NCBI GenBank assembly: GCA_028274465.1
Contig: CM051455.1
Span: 53,214,738 to 53,278,737 of the forward strand
Origin: Plantago ovata
Taxonomy: Eukaryota > Streptophyta > Magnoliopsida > Lamiales > Plantaginaceae
Length of the DNA stretch: 64,000 nucleotides
Direction: 5' to 3'
Every line of letters starts with the position of its first letter. Position 1 is the stretch's first letter. The translations under genes were made by a program, and so were the position numbers. Below, piece after piece: positions 17,115-26,351 of the stretch. The notes beneath the pieces are model-generated. The model was not told the DNA's origin. It worked only from the letters and a program-made list of their open reading frames with translations, and did no database searches.

Positions 17115-17641
17115 ATGGCACAGAAACATTCTAATACTACAGCAATGTTGCTGCTCATCATTTTGTTGCTTTATCTTCTCTAATTACCATTTCTACTGCT
17201 CAACCACTCAATGCCATGTCCGATGAATCAATTCTCCTCTCGATCAAATCATACATAACTTCCGATCCTAACAACATTATAACCGCCAACTGGTCGCAGG
17301 GCACGTCGTTCTGCACCTGGACTGGCATCACTTGCAGCCCTAGGCAAGAAAGAGTCACCGCCCTCAACCTTTTCGATTTCGAATTAACCGGCACAATTTC
17401 ACCTCAAATCGGTAACCTATCCTTCCTCACCTACTTAGACATACAAAACAACAGCTTTACTGACATGATCCCAGACACAATTGGGAATTTGTTCCGCCTT
17501 CGTGAACTAAGAATGAGGGCTAATAAGCTGAGTGGGAACGTTCCTTCATCCCTAGGCTTGTTACAGAATCTGGAAATAATGGATTTGGCTGATAACAACT
17601 TGAGAGGCAATATTCCTTGGCAGGGTACTATTCTACCACTA
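17115..17641 (+). pseudogene. LRR receptor-like kinase 5' stub (cluster copy 3)
   Basis: Starts as the other copies do (MAQKHSNTTAMLLLI), but a frameshift in the signal-peptide region puts a TAA about 18 codons in. In the next frame the LRRNT (FCTWTGITC) and the first four or so LRRs read cleanly from 17216 to NLRGNIPW at 17620. There the LRR sequence stops and 24 bases identical to tRNA-Gly(GCC) begin (17618-17641), so nothing of the rest of the receptor remains. It lies only 165 bp after copy 2. The loss is explained best by a rearrangement that joined an LRR gene to a tRNA-bearing segment. Confidence 0.9.
17618..17641 (-). repeat. tRNA-Gly(GCC) fragment at an LRR breakpoint
   Basis: This stretch equals the anticodon-to-D-arm portion of the neighbouring tRNA-Gly genes, in the same (- strand) orientation. 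It begins at a TGG shared with the LRR codons PW, so the joint shows short microhomology. A further damaged piece (GTCTGTAACGTGGCAGG, 17731-17747) lies between it and the complete tRNA at 17760. Confidence 0.85.
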
Positions 17642-17759
17642 CCCAACTTAAAATTTCCATCTCTGAACAGAATTAGGCACAGCTAAGTGAAACAGTTACT
17701 ATGATGCAGTAAAAAGAATGAAATAGAGGGGTCTGTAACGTGGCAGGAAAATAGAAAAC

Positions 17760-17830
17760 TGCACCAGCCGGGAATCGAACCCGGGTCTGTACCGTGGCAG
17801 GGTACTATTCTACCACTAGACCACTGGTGC
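17760..17830 (-). tRNA. tRNA-Gly (GCC), copy 2
   Basis: Same cloverleaf as the copy at 12586: acceptor GCACCAG/CTGGTGC, anticodon GCC, intact A and B boxes, discriminator A. The flank from about 17700 to 18010 is also present around the copy at 34629, so gene and flank were copied together. Confidence 0.97.
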
Positions 17831-18065
17831 TGGATTGGCATATTGACCGTAGTAACTATAACCATTTCCACATTGAGTTTAAACTGTGTGCCGTAATTAA
17901 GCTTACACAATCTTGAGAGAACGAATCATGGTGGGGCTGATTGGAAAATGAGGGACTAATGCAAGGCATGTCTATCTACAAGAATGGTTGCCCTGACCCC
18001 CTACGTACTGTGATCACTCAACAAAATCAAGGCAGAATTTAGAAACATGTACCCTCCATGGAACA

Positions 18066-18185
18066 TCGACTCTATGGTACGTAAAATACACACATTCAAG
18101 TTTAATCTCTTTCGAGGAATTGATGTTTCTATGGTTCTTCGCCCAGTGAAGTCAGCAATCTAAACAACGTGGACACGATCAACTG
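18066..18185 (+). pseudogene. LRR relic, about 120 bp
   Basis: Matches the part of cluster copy 2 around 15275-15385 (words CGACTCTATGGTA, ACACACATTCAAGTTT, TTTCTATGGTTCTT, GTGGACACGAT), with small insertions that break the frame. A short leftover from an LRR-kinase copy placed between the tRNA segment and copy 4. Confidence 0.75.
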
Positions 18186-18246
18186 GCCTGTTTGTAGTAG
18201 AGCTAATTTTCTACTCTATTAGTGATCTTACCCTTCGTTAAAAGCT

Positions 18247-18889
18247 TACTCCCTCCGTCTAAAAAAACATTATAAGTCACTATTCACATAATTATTTTTA
18301 AATATTTAAAAGAAAATGATGTAATGTTAAAAATATTGCCCGTTAATTTTCTTGGGATGAGGATGAACTAAATAATTAAATAATGACATTTTAATTTATT
18401 TGAAGTAAACATGTTATTATTTTAAGAGTTAGAAGTAGTTTTCCGACCGACTCAAAAAGTAAAGTGGGTAAAATTTTGTGATACGAAGTTAATGTACTCC
18501 GTAAATATATTTTTACCAACTCTTTAGAGAGATCACCGTTCATAATATATGCAAACGAAGTAGGGCAGTGTGATATGTGAATCAAATTCGAATGATTATT
18601 TTAAAAGTTTAGATTTGTTTAAACCATTTTCAAAGTTTGGTTTTGACTTAATCTTGTTCTTCTGACTTGTCCATTAACAATTAAATGACTCTATCAACTA
18701 CTAAGACAAATTATGCAATATTTTTAATCCAAGTGAAGAAAAATCATTCAGTTGTTGCCAATTTCAAACTGTTCATGACTGAACAAGTCAACAATGGTGG
18801 CTCGCTCATGTGTTTTCTGTTTACTTAACCACGCCAAGGATGTCTTTCAAACCATTGCTCAGGTTACTTCTCAAAATCAGTCCTAAATA
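18247..18889. other. Upstream region of cluster copy 4, shared with copy 7
   Basis: Begins with TACTCCCTCCGTCT, the usual end of a Stowaway-type MITE, whose right end I could not fix. From about 18500 to the start codon the sequence is similar to 46125-46601 upstream of copy 7 (for example CCACGCCAAGGATGTCTTT and ACCATTGCTCAGGTTACTTC). Promoter and gene were therefore duplicated together. No regulatory site can be claimed with confidence. Confidence 0.5.
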
Positions 18890-21800
18890 ATGGCACAAAA
18901 ACATTCTACTACTACAGCAATGCTGCTGCTCATAATTTCCTTTCATTTCACTTCCACAGTTCAATCACTCAGTGCCAACACCGACGAATCGACTCTTATG
19001 TCGATCAAATCGTTCATAACTTCCGACCCGAACAATATTGTAACCACTAACTGGTCACAGGGCACCTCATTCTGCACCTGGACTGGCATCACTTGCAGCC
19101 CCAGGCACCAAAGAGTCACCGCCCTCAACCTTTTCGATTTTCAATTAACAGGCACAATTTCACCTCAAATTGGTAACCTCTCCTTCCTTGCCTACTTGGA
19201 CATACGAAACAACAGCTTCACTGACATGATCCCAGACACAATCGGGAATCTGTTCCGCCTTCGTGAGCTAAGGATGAGCTTTAATCAGCTGAGTGGTAAC
19301 ATTCCTCCATCTCTAGGATTGTTACGGAATCTGGAAATACTAGATTTGGCTGATAACAACTTGAGAGGCAATGTTCCCTGGGGAATATTCAACATTACCT
19401 CTCTCAGAGAGATTGTTTTCACCAGGAATCAACAACTAACTGGCAATCTGCCCCTAGAGATATGTCCTCCTTCGTCCAGGTTACAGGGGCTACGGCTTTC
19501 AGTAAATCAATTTTCCGGAAAGATTCCAAGGGGTTGGTCGAATTGTGCAGAGCTGAGGGTTATTTCTTTTTCTATGAATAATTTTTCTGGCAGTTTGCCA
19601 ATGGAAATTGGGAACTTGCCACAATTACAGGCACTTGCTCTTGGCGGAAATTATGTGTTGACAGGTAACATATTATTGCCCCATCTATTCAGCATTACAA
19701 TTTTTTTTCCAGATGCTAAACATTTGTATTGGTTATACTTTATAGGTTCAATTCCACCCTCAATCGGTAACTTGTCGAATCTTATAATACTAGACTTGAG
19801 TCAAAATGCTTTTGAAGGCACCATTCCTTCACAATTGGGACGTTTATCCAGCTTAACATTTCTGAGTCTTGGACTCAATAGACTGAACGGCGAACTACCA
19901 CCATCGATTTTTAACCTCACTCGAGTGCAAACACTTTCTCTCCCAGCAAATGAACTCTCTGGCACCATACCATATTCCATAGACATGTCGCTCCCTAACC
20001 TTGAGTTTTTATACCTTGGACAAAACAAGTTTTCAGGAGAAATACCCATTACGATTGCCAATGTATCACACCTCACTGGTTTAAGTTTGGGAAATAACAT
20101 CTTCACCGGGCAAGTCCCAATAAATCTTGGAAACTTGCGCCAACTACAAAACCTTAAAATTGGAGCAAATCAGTTCAGAAATGACCTATCCATACCCGAG
20201 CAAGATTTTCTTACTTCTTTAGTGAATTGCAGAAATCTGACCAGTTTCAATATATATGGAAACAACATTACAGGTGCTTTACCCATATCTGTAGGCAATC
20301 TCTCCACCTCTCTTGAACAGTTTCGAGCTGCAAGTTGTAGACTCAATGGCAGAATTCCAAGTGTGATTGGTAATCTAAGTAGTTTGATTTTGTTAAGCTT
20401 AGGAAGAAACTACCTGGCTGGAGAGATTCCCGCCACCCTGGGAAATTTAAGAAACTTGCAGGTCTTGTTACTCACAAGTAACAATTTGCATGGTTCACTA
20501 CCCGCAAGTCTATGCAGCTTAGAAAACCTTTCCGAAGCAAATTTAGGGAGCAACCGTCTCTCTGGACATTTACCATGGTGTATACGAAATCTTACTTCAC
20601 TGCGAGAATTCTTTCTACATAACAATTCATTCAATTCCACCATTCCTTCGACTATGTGGTCTAATTTCCGGATGGAAGTTTTATCCTTGTCGAGAAATCA
20701 ATTCGATGGTTCTTTGCCGAATGAGCTAGGAAACCTTAGAAGCTTGCAGAGATTATACCTTAATGGAAATAGTTTCTCGGGGAACATTCCAGATGCTACC
20801 AGTAATCTTCAGAGTCTAACTACACTAGAGTTGCAAAATAACAGGTTGAATGGTTCTATACCTCCATCTTTCGCCAATTTGTATGCCTTGGAGTATTTGG
20901 ACTTATCCCAAAACAATCTTTCTGGTCCAATTCCAATGTCCCTGGAAAACCTTGCGTATCTTGATTACTTCAATGTCTCATTCAATCAACTTACTGGAGA
21001 AATCCCTGATGGAGGTCTTTTTGGGAACTTTAGTTCGGGGCTTTTCATGGGTAATAGTGATTTGTGTGGACCATCTCGATTCGGTGTTGTGCCATGTAAC
21101 ACATCCAACTCTTCAAGGAGAAATGATAGGCTTCACACAATTTTGAGGTATGGTGTCCCCCCATTGGCTTCTGTTATAGTGGTTGTACTCGTCATCCTCT
21201 TGTTGCTCAGATGTTGTAGAAAAAAAAGAGCTACACCTATGACTGATTCACTTTTTGGGATCACACATGAGAGGATTTCATACTACGAAATTCTTCGAGC
21301 AACAAACAACCTGGATCCTAGAAACTTGATTGGAAAAGGAGGTATTGGCTCAGTATACCACGCAATCTTTTCTGATCAAATGGTCGCTGCTGTGAAGGTT
21401 TTCAATTTAGATGTGCAAGGTGCGTTCAAGAGCTTTGACATGGAGTGCCAGGTATTGAGGAGCATTCGACACAGAAATCTTGTCAAGATCATTACTAGTT
21501 GCTCTAACCTTGAATTTAGAGCATTGGTGATGGAATATATGCCAAATAGGAACCTTGATAAGTGGCTCCATTCCCCTGATTGTGGGCTGAATTTGGATCA
21601 GAGATTGCAAATTATGATAGATGTGGGGTCTGCAATGGAGTATCTTCATCATGGATATTCTTACCCCATTGTACATTGTGATCTGAAGCCGAGCAACATC
21701 CTTTTGGACGAAGATATGGTAGCTCGAGTAGGAGACTTCGGGATTGCCAAGCTCCTGAACGAAAACCAAAGGATAGAACAGACAAAAACTTTGGGTACAA

Positions 21801-22299
21801 TCGGATACATGGCACCAGGTAATAATCTTTTACTCAAGTATTTTGGGCCACCACTTATTTATATAAATCACTTCACCATACAACATATGATGACATCATT
21901 TATGTTCTATGTGTCAGATTAAGTCTTTTAACATTTTTAATCTCATTTCATGTGTACTTTGAAGAGTATGGATCATCAGGATTAGTGTCATTAATGGCTG
22001 ACATTTATAGCTACGGTATTCTATTGATGGAAACATTTACGGGAAAGAAGCCTACTGATGAAATATTCTTGGGAGAGTTAACCATGAACAAATGGGTGTC
22101 TGAATCATATCCAAGTCACATTATTGACTGTAGGCTACTTAACACAGAAGGACATATAAGACCGAAGGTTGAAGAGTGCATGAGTTCGATCATGGAACTA
22201 TGCATCCAGTGTACATCAGATTTTCCAGAAGAGAGGCCTAACATGAATGATGTTCTTGTTAAACTTAAGAAGATTCATGTCAAACTATCTGCACGTTAA
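18890..22299 (+). CDS. LRR receptor-like kinase, subfamily XII type (cluster copy 4, intact)
   Basis: Exons 18890-19664, 19746-21818 and 21965-22299 join in phase to 1060 residues. Signal peptide (~1-26), LRRNT with FCTWTGITC, about 25 LRRs, a GLF-GNFSSGLFMGN juxtamembrane cap, transmembrane helix near residue 730, then a kinase. The kinase has IGKGGIGSVY (~788), the lysine in AAVKVF, VHCDLKPSN (~902, non-RD) and GDFGIAKLL. The first intron is only 81 bp, a multiple of three, and has no in-frame stop; retention would insert 27 residues in the LRR domain instead of truncating it. The last exon uses an unusual acceptor (TTTGAAG before AGTATGG). The kinase C-lobe is a few residues shorter than its relatives after SYPSHIID. 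It is the closest relative of the damaged copy at 26352, including the 3' flank. Confidence 0.9.
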
Positions 22300-22960
22300 A
22301 GAGAGGCCTTGCTTTTTTATTCTTTATGTTTTAAGTCGTTTGTATCCCTGTTAAACTATCTGATGATTTTTGGTTCTTCTTCTTCCTTTTTTTTTTTTTC
22401 AAGCTACATAATATTTCTCATGATTCAGGTTTCTCTACTCTACTCCCATCTGTCTAATGAAACCAGGAGTACAAAGTAGTATATACTTTAAGACGAACTT
22501 TCATTTATTTATAAAGAGTGTCAGTGTCACAATCCAGTACAAATATAGAACTGTCAGAAGCAAAGACAAGTTTTTTACAAATACTGCGAAGTTATTATCA
22601 GAAAATACAATTTTATTTATCTATTTTTTAAACGCAAAAATTTTGGAACTGTGCAACTTCATTGTGTCCTAAACAGAATAAGTACAAAATTACCATCGAC
22701 AATTAATTCAGGCACACAAAATTCCTACAAAAACTAGTACTGTGGGAAAATTAGTCTAGCATTAGACTTCCACATGAGTGAGGTCTCAGATTCTTGTCTA
22801 GTCAACATCTATAAGTATGTTCTCTATACTATGATGTACATGCATGTCCAATATGTATGTCTATGCCCTTCCACTAACAGTTTCTGCAGTAGCTGCCCTC
22901 ACCATCTGTAAAGCATACATGTATATTAAATCATAAAAGAGGATACTGTCTGATATGTTT
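22300..22960. repeat. Duplicated 3' flank, copy A
   Basis: Similar over most of its length to 29735-30380, the flank after cluster copy 5: the same gene end, poly-T run, TTTAAGACGAACTTTCAT, CTAGCATTAGACT and a block with TCTGCAG-AGCTGCCCTCACCAT. It shows that the receptor gene and at least 600 bp downstream were duplicated as one unit. The TTCCACTAACAGT block is part of the LINE relic better seen in the other copy. Confidence 0.75.
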
Positions 22961-22980
22961 AAAGCTACTATCATCTTCAC

Positions 22981-23195
22981 TAATACATAGTCATCCACAG
23001 GGGCCGTGGCTCCATTATCATCAATGAGGAATACTCTTCCAAGTCCTGCTCAGCTAGAGATAATTATGCAGCCTCCTCTGTTGTCTGCAAGATTACCTAA
23101 GTTTTCTCCTGCTATGTGCAACATATTGGCTCTAGCTCTCTCCTTTGGACCATATTCCGCTGTGTTTCTTGATAACAACAATATGAGGTAATTAA
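22981..23195 (-). other. Unrecognised coding-like fragment
   Basis: The - strand reads about 60 codons with only one stop (TGA). It includes AEYGPKERARANMLHIAGEN, LGNLADNRGG and, after the stop, AGLGRVFLIDDNGATAPVDD. This looks like conserved protein sequence and not like LRR, kinase or the transposons in this window. I do not recognise the family. It is short and lacks start and end, so I read it as a captured or left-over gene piece. Confidence 0.4.
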
Positions 23196-23240
23196 GAATG
23201 GTGAGTGGTATCACTCAACTAAATCAAGCAGAATTTGAAG

Positions 23241-23400
23241 ACATGCATGTACATTCTATCGACTCTATGGTAACATACATTCAAGTTTTATCGCTTTCGA
23301 GAAATCATTTCTATGGTTCTTTGCCTAGTGAAACCAGCAATCTAAACAGCGCAGACATGATAAACCTGTCTGATAATCTACTCTCTGTAGGATATCTCTC
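23241..23400 (+). pseudogene. LRR relic, about 160 bp
   Basis: Reads IQVLSLSRNHFYGSLPSETS and then SDNLLS, as in cluster copy 2 near 15290-15400. It starts and stops abruptly. The same part of the LRR domain survives at 18066, so the two relics may share an origin. Confidence 0.75.
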
Positions 23401-23444
23401 TGCATCTCTTAATTATTTTCTTGCCAAAACATTGCAAATTTAAA

Positions 23445-23640
23445 GGCGTAGTTCCTAGTGAGATTGGCAATCTTTGTTAATTACCAGTTTACGCCTTTAT
23501 TAACAGTGCTAGTCTTGTCTGATTTAACGTATTAGGCAGCTAGAGTACGGGGCATAAGCATTATGCTGATGCAAACATTTAATTAGGCCTACTGATGAGC
23601 TGTTTTCGGGTGAGTTAACGATGAACAAATGGGCATCTGA
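23445..23640 (+). pseudogene. Kinase last-exon relic (like cluster copy 6)
   Basis: Follows cluster copy 6 at about 33630-33830 through the second intron and into the last exon (TTACGCCTTTATTAACAGTG, ATTATGCTGATG, ACTGATGAGCTGTTTTCGGG, GATGAACAAATGGG). A large deletion and several indels break it. It ends where sequence from the UBC gene starts. Confidence 0.7.
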
Positions 23641-24113
23641 TACTTGCCTTGTCAATGTTTGGATACATGGTAGAATTATATTTTAGTGAGGAAGAGCGAA
23701 ACTGGACAAAACATATAAAGAGTAACTCAGCGACGGTTAATAAAAGAATAAATCCATGGATATGCAAATTTCCCAACATATATTAATGAAAAATGAACCG
23801 TACATAATTATGCATAATATATAAGGTGATTTGATCGCAATTGCCTCCACTACAAGAGATAAAATAACTAGAATATGAATTTGTTTCATTTGCTCATCAA
23901 TGTGGGTACTTTAAATTTCATGATCTACGACGCAAAACTATCAAAATAAATAAGTCAAGCAATGGAAGTAAAAGTCTTAAAAGGCCTAATCAGCTCACGG
24001 AATTAAAATGGTACGATACTCATTAGTCAGAGTCACATCACACTTGAAGTGAATATTCCATTAATCAACTTGATAAAGAAGAATGATCCATAAAGGATAA
24101 CATAAGCGGCTGG
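23641..24113 (-). pseudogene. Copied fragment of the UBC35/36-like gene (exon 5 region)
   Basis: Similar to 60125-60655 within the ubiquitin-conjugating enzyme gene. It covers exon 5 (with an insertion in ATACCATCCAAACAT and a changed splice site) and the flanking introns, ending in GAAGAATGATC and AAGCGG words. It joins at 24114 straight to receptor-kinase sequence. It cannot encode an E2. Confidence 0.8.
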
Positions 24114-24380
24114 TCTAATTTATGGAAGAGTTACCCATGAACAAATGGGTACATGAATCATATCCAAGTAATATAATGCAAATTCTTGATGATAAACTGC
24201 TGAATCCAGAAGAAGGTTCCAATAGCTCCAACATTCAGGAGTGCAGTGAAGTCAATCGTGGAACTAGCCTTACAATGTACTGAAGATGCCTCAGATATAA
24301 GAGGCCTAATATCCAAGATGTTCTGCTTAGGCTCAAGAAAATTCTAGTTAAACTTGTGTACTTGACAACCAAATATTGTA
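24114..24380 (+). pseudogene. Kinase last-exon relic (like cluster copies 7 and 8)
   Basis: Matches the final exon and early 3' flank of copy 7 (51925-52215): GAAGAGTTACCCATGAACAA, VHESYPSN, MQILDDKLLNPEEGSNSSN, then a one-base insertion near GAGTGCAGTGAAG, and the stretch down to GACAACCAAATA. Only this exon is left. Confidence 0.8.
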
Positions 24381-24566
24381 GATGATAATGTGTGAAGACA
24401 TTTTAATATGTTTATAAATAATCACAAGAGAGTATGAACAGTGGAACATAATGCTAGCTTCCTATGTAAATTGCATGTAATTAAATTAACGAGCAAACTC
24501 TTGTATTTATTTCGGAAATATGGGGTTCCAGTAAGAACCCGTTTCCAAGATTTGACAGAGAAAGAT

Positions 24567-24670
24567 GACTTGTTAGTCCAAGTTTGGTCAAATTTTATTG
24601 AAGTTAACTTAAAAGGACTTGCAAATAATGGATTTGATTTTAGCTAGTGGGGTTAGTCCTCTTTTCTTGC
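24567..24670 (+). repeat. Repeated upstream module, copy 1 of 4
   Basis: GACTTGTTAGTCCAAGTTTG, then TTTATTGAAG, AAAGGACTTGCA and TAGCTAGTGGGGTTAGTCCT, ending near CTTTTCTTG. The same ~100-bp module lies at 31143-31249, 54473-54571 and 58772-58850, in three cases shortly before a receptor-kinase relic. I take it for part of an ancestral promoter; a transposon end is the alternative. Confidence 0.6.
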
Positions 24671-24718
24671 AGATAATTTTTTTTTACTCTTAAAAAGAAC
24701 AACTACTATTACACTCAA

Positions 24719-25740
24719 AATGGGAAAAGAACATGCTGTAGCTATCTTACCTGTTTATTATTTCCTGTTCTCAATCTCTAAACTCCCTGACAGATGACGG
24801 ATCAACTCTTCTGTCAAGCAAACCATTCATAACTTCTGACATGAACAACATATTAGTAACTTCCAACTGGTCACCAACCACGTCATTCTGCACCTGGACT
24901 GGCATCACTTGCAGCCCGAGGCACCAAAGAGTCACTTGCAGCACGAGGCACCAACCTTCCGATTTTGAATTAAGCGGTATGAGATCATTATGTTCTTACT
25001 TTGATATAAAATGGAGTTGTGTTCTCCAAGACGAGTTAGATCAACTCACTTGCAAAGCAGATCATATACTTGCTCAGTTAAAGATTTTTCCTAACTTGTA
25101 GATTGTCAAACTCTGGACACACTAGACTGAGTGGAAACAGTTTTGAAGGCAGAATTCCTTCAGAATTGGGAAGCTTATCCAGGTTAACATACTTGAGCTT
25201 GAATTAAAGACTTAAATGGTGAAATACCGCTCATGATTTCCAACCTCACCAGGCTACAAGAGTACAAATAATATATATTCTCTCACAAAACCATACCATA
25301 TATCTTCCATAGGCACAATGCTTCCAAATCTCCAGAGAATGTCTGTTGGCAATTGGGATGAACTGGTTCTCAGGGGAAATCCTGAATACCATCTCCAATC
25401 TGTCACTTTTGACTATTTTCGATATACTAAAGAATTCATTCACTGGAAAGTGGAAACATACCAACAAATTAATCTTGGAAACTTACACCAGCTAGAACAC
25501 CTAAGGCTAGTCTTAAATTGTTTCACAAGCAATTTGTCCGAGCAAGACTTTCTTACTTCTTTGATGAATTGCAATAACCTGTCCCCCATATAGCCCTACA
25601 CAATAATTTGATAACAGGCACGTTACTGAAATCTATAGAATATCTGTCTGTATTTTCTTGACAAAAACTGCAAATTTAAAGTCGTAATTCCTAGTGAGAA
25701 TGGCAACCTTCACAGTTTGACATGGTTACATGTTGAAGTT
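24719..25740 (+). pseudogene. LRR receptor-like kinase relic (LRRNT and LRRs)
   Basis: Begins MGKEHAVAI like copy 6, with LRRNT words TSFCTWTGITCSPRHQRVT. Part of that sequence is duplicated (CAC-AGAGTCACTTGCAGC twice). LRR pieces follow at 25130-25600 (GRIPSELGSLSRL-like, NLGNLHQLEHLRL, SEQDFLTSLMNC) in several frames with deletions. Stops and frameshifts are numerous, and no kinase part follows before the next gene. The sequence is closest to copy 6 (31353-34026). Confidence 0.85.
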
Positions 25741-25944
25741 ATTTTGGTGGATTCCAAAAAATAAAATAACAGTCCACTTTAAACTCTTTAAAATTCTGGA
25801 GCGCTACAATATACGAGTAGTATAGTGGTGGTTCAAATTTTATAACGAATCCCAACCTTAAAACCCGTTACTCTTCAATTGACTCTGCTCATCATTAACA
25901 AAAGACAGCAAGAGATGACTTGGGAAATGGACAATTTCATATAA

Positions 25945-26330
25945 AATACACAATTATTTAAATTGCATCCCAAAAAAAATACTCAAATAGGCATGTGGCC
26001 ATGTCCCAAAGACCCAAAGCCAGAGAGACGTAACGTGCCTTCATAATAAAGCTAGAGACCCAGTTTAAAATAGCGCATGCACATGTTCTCTTCCGAGGGT
26101 TAAGGTACAAACTGTAACAATGCTCCCGATACTAAATAAAACATGCTAGCAGGCATCCTAAAGAATCTGATTAGCAATGTTTAAGCATCATATAGTCATT
26201 CTAGCTAGCAACCAGTAAACAAAATTTCGAAACATAATCTTGAAAAAAGAAAAAAGACAGCTCAACAGATCATAATCATATAGCTCTAGACATGCATCAA
26301 CATCCATTTTTTTCAGAATTGCAAAATCCA
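25945..26330 (-). pseudogene. Copied fragment of the UBC35/36-like gene (exon 3 region)
   Basis: Similar to 62250-62545, covering exon 3 of the ubiquitin-conjugating enzyme (words AAAATAGCGCATGCACATGT, TTCTCTTCCGAGGGT) and the intron beyond, down to TTTTTTTCAGAATTGCAAAA. Exon 3 is interrupted and not translatable. The fragment ends about 20 bp before the start codon of copy 5, which therefore has a new upstream region. Confidence 0.75.
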
Positions 26331-26351
26331 TTACTAGCTAGCTACCTTTCA

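Noticed and set aside
18247-18500. Complete Stowaway MITE before copy 4
   Set aside because: Only the left end (TACTCCCTCCGTC) is clear; no matching right end with TA was found.
19665-19745. Treating the 27 extra codons of copy 4 as normal coding sequence
   Set aside because: Edges are GTAACA and TTTATAG at the position of intron 1 in every other copy, so it is an intron; retention is noted only as a possibility.
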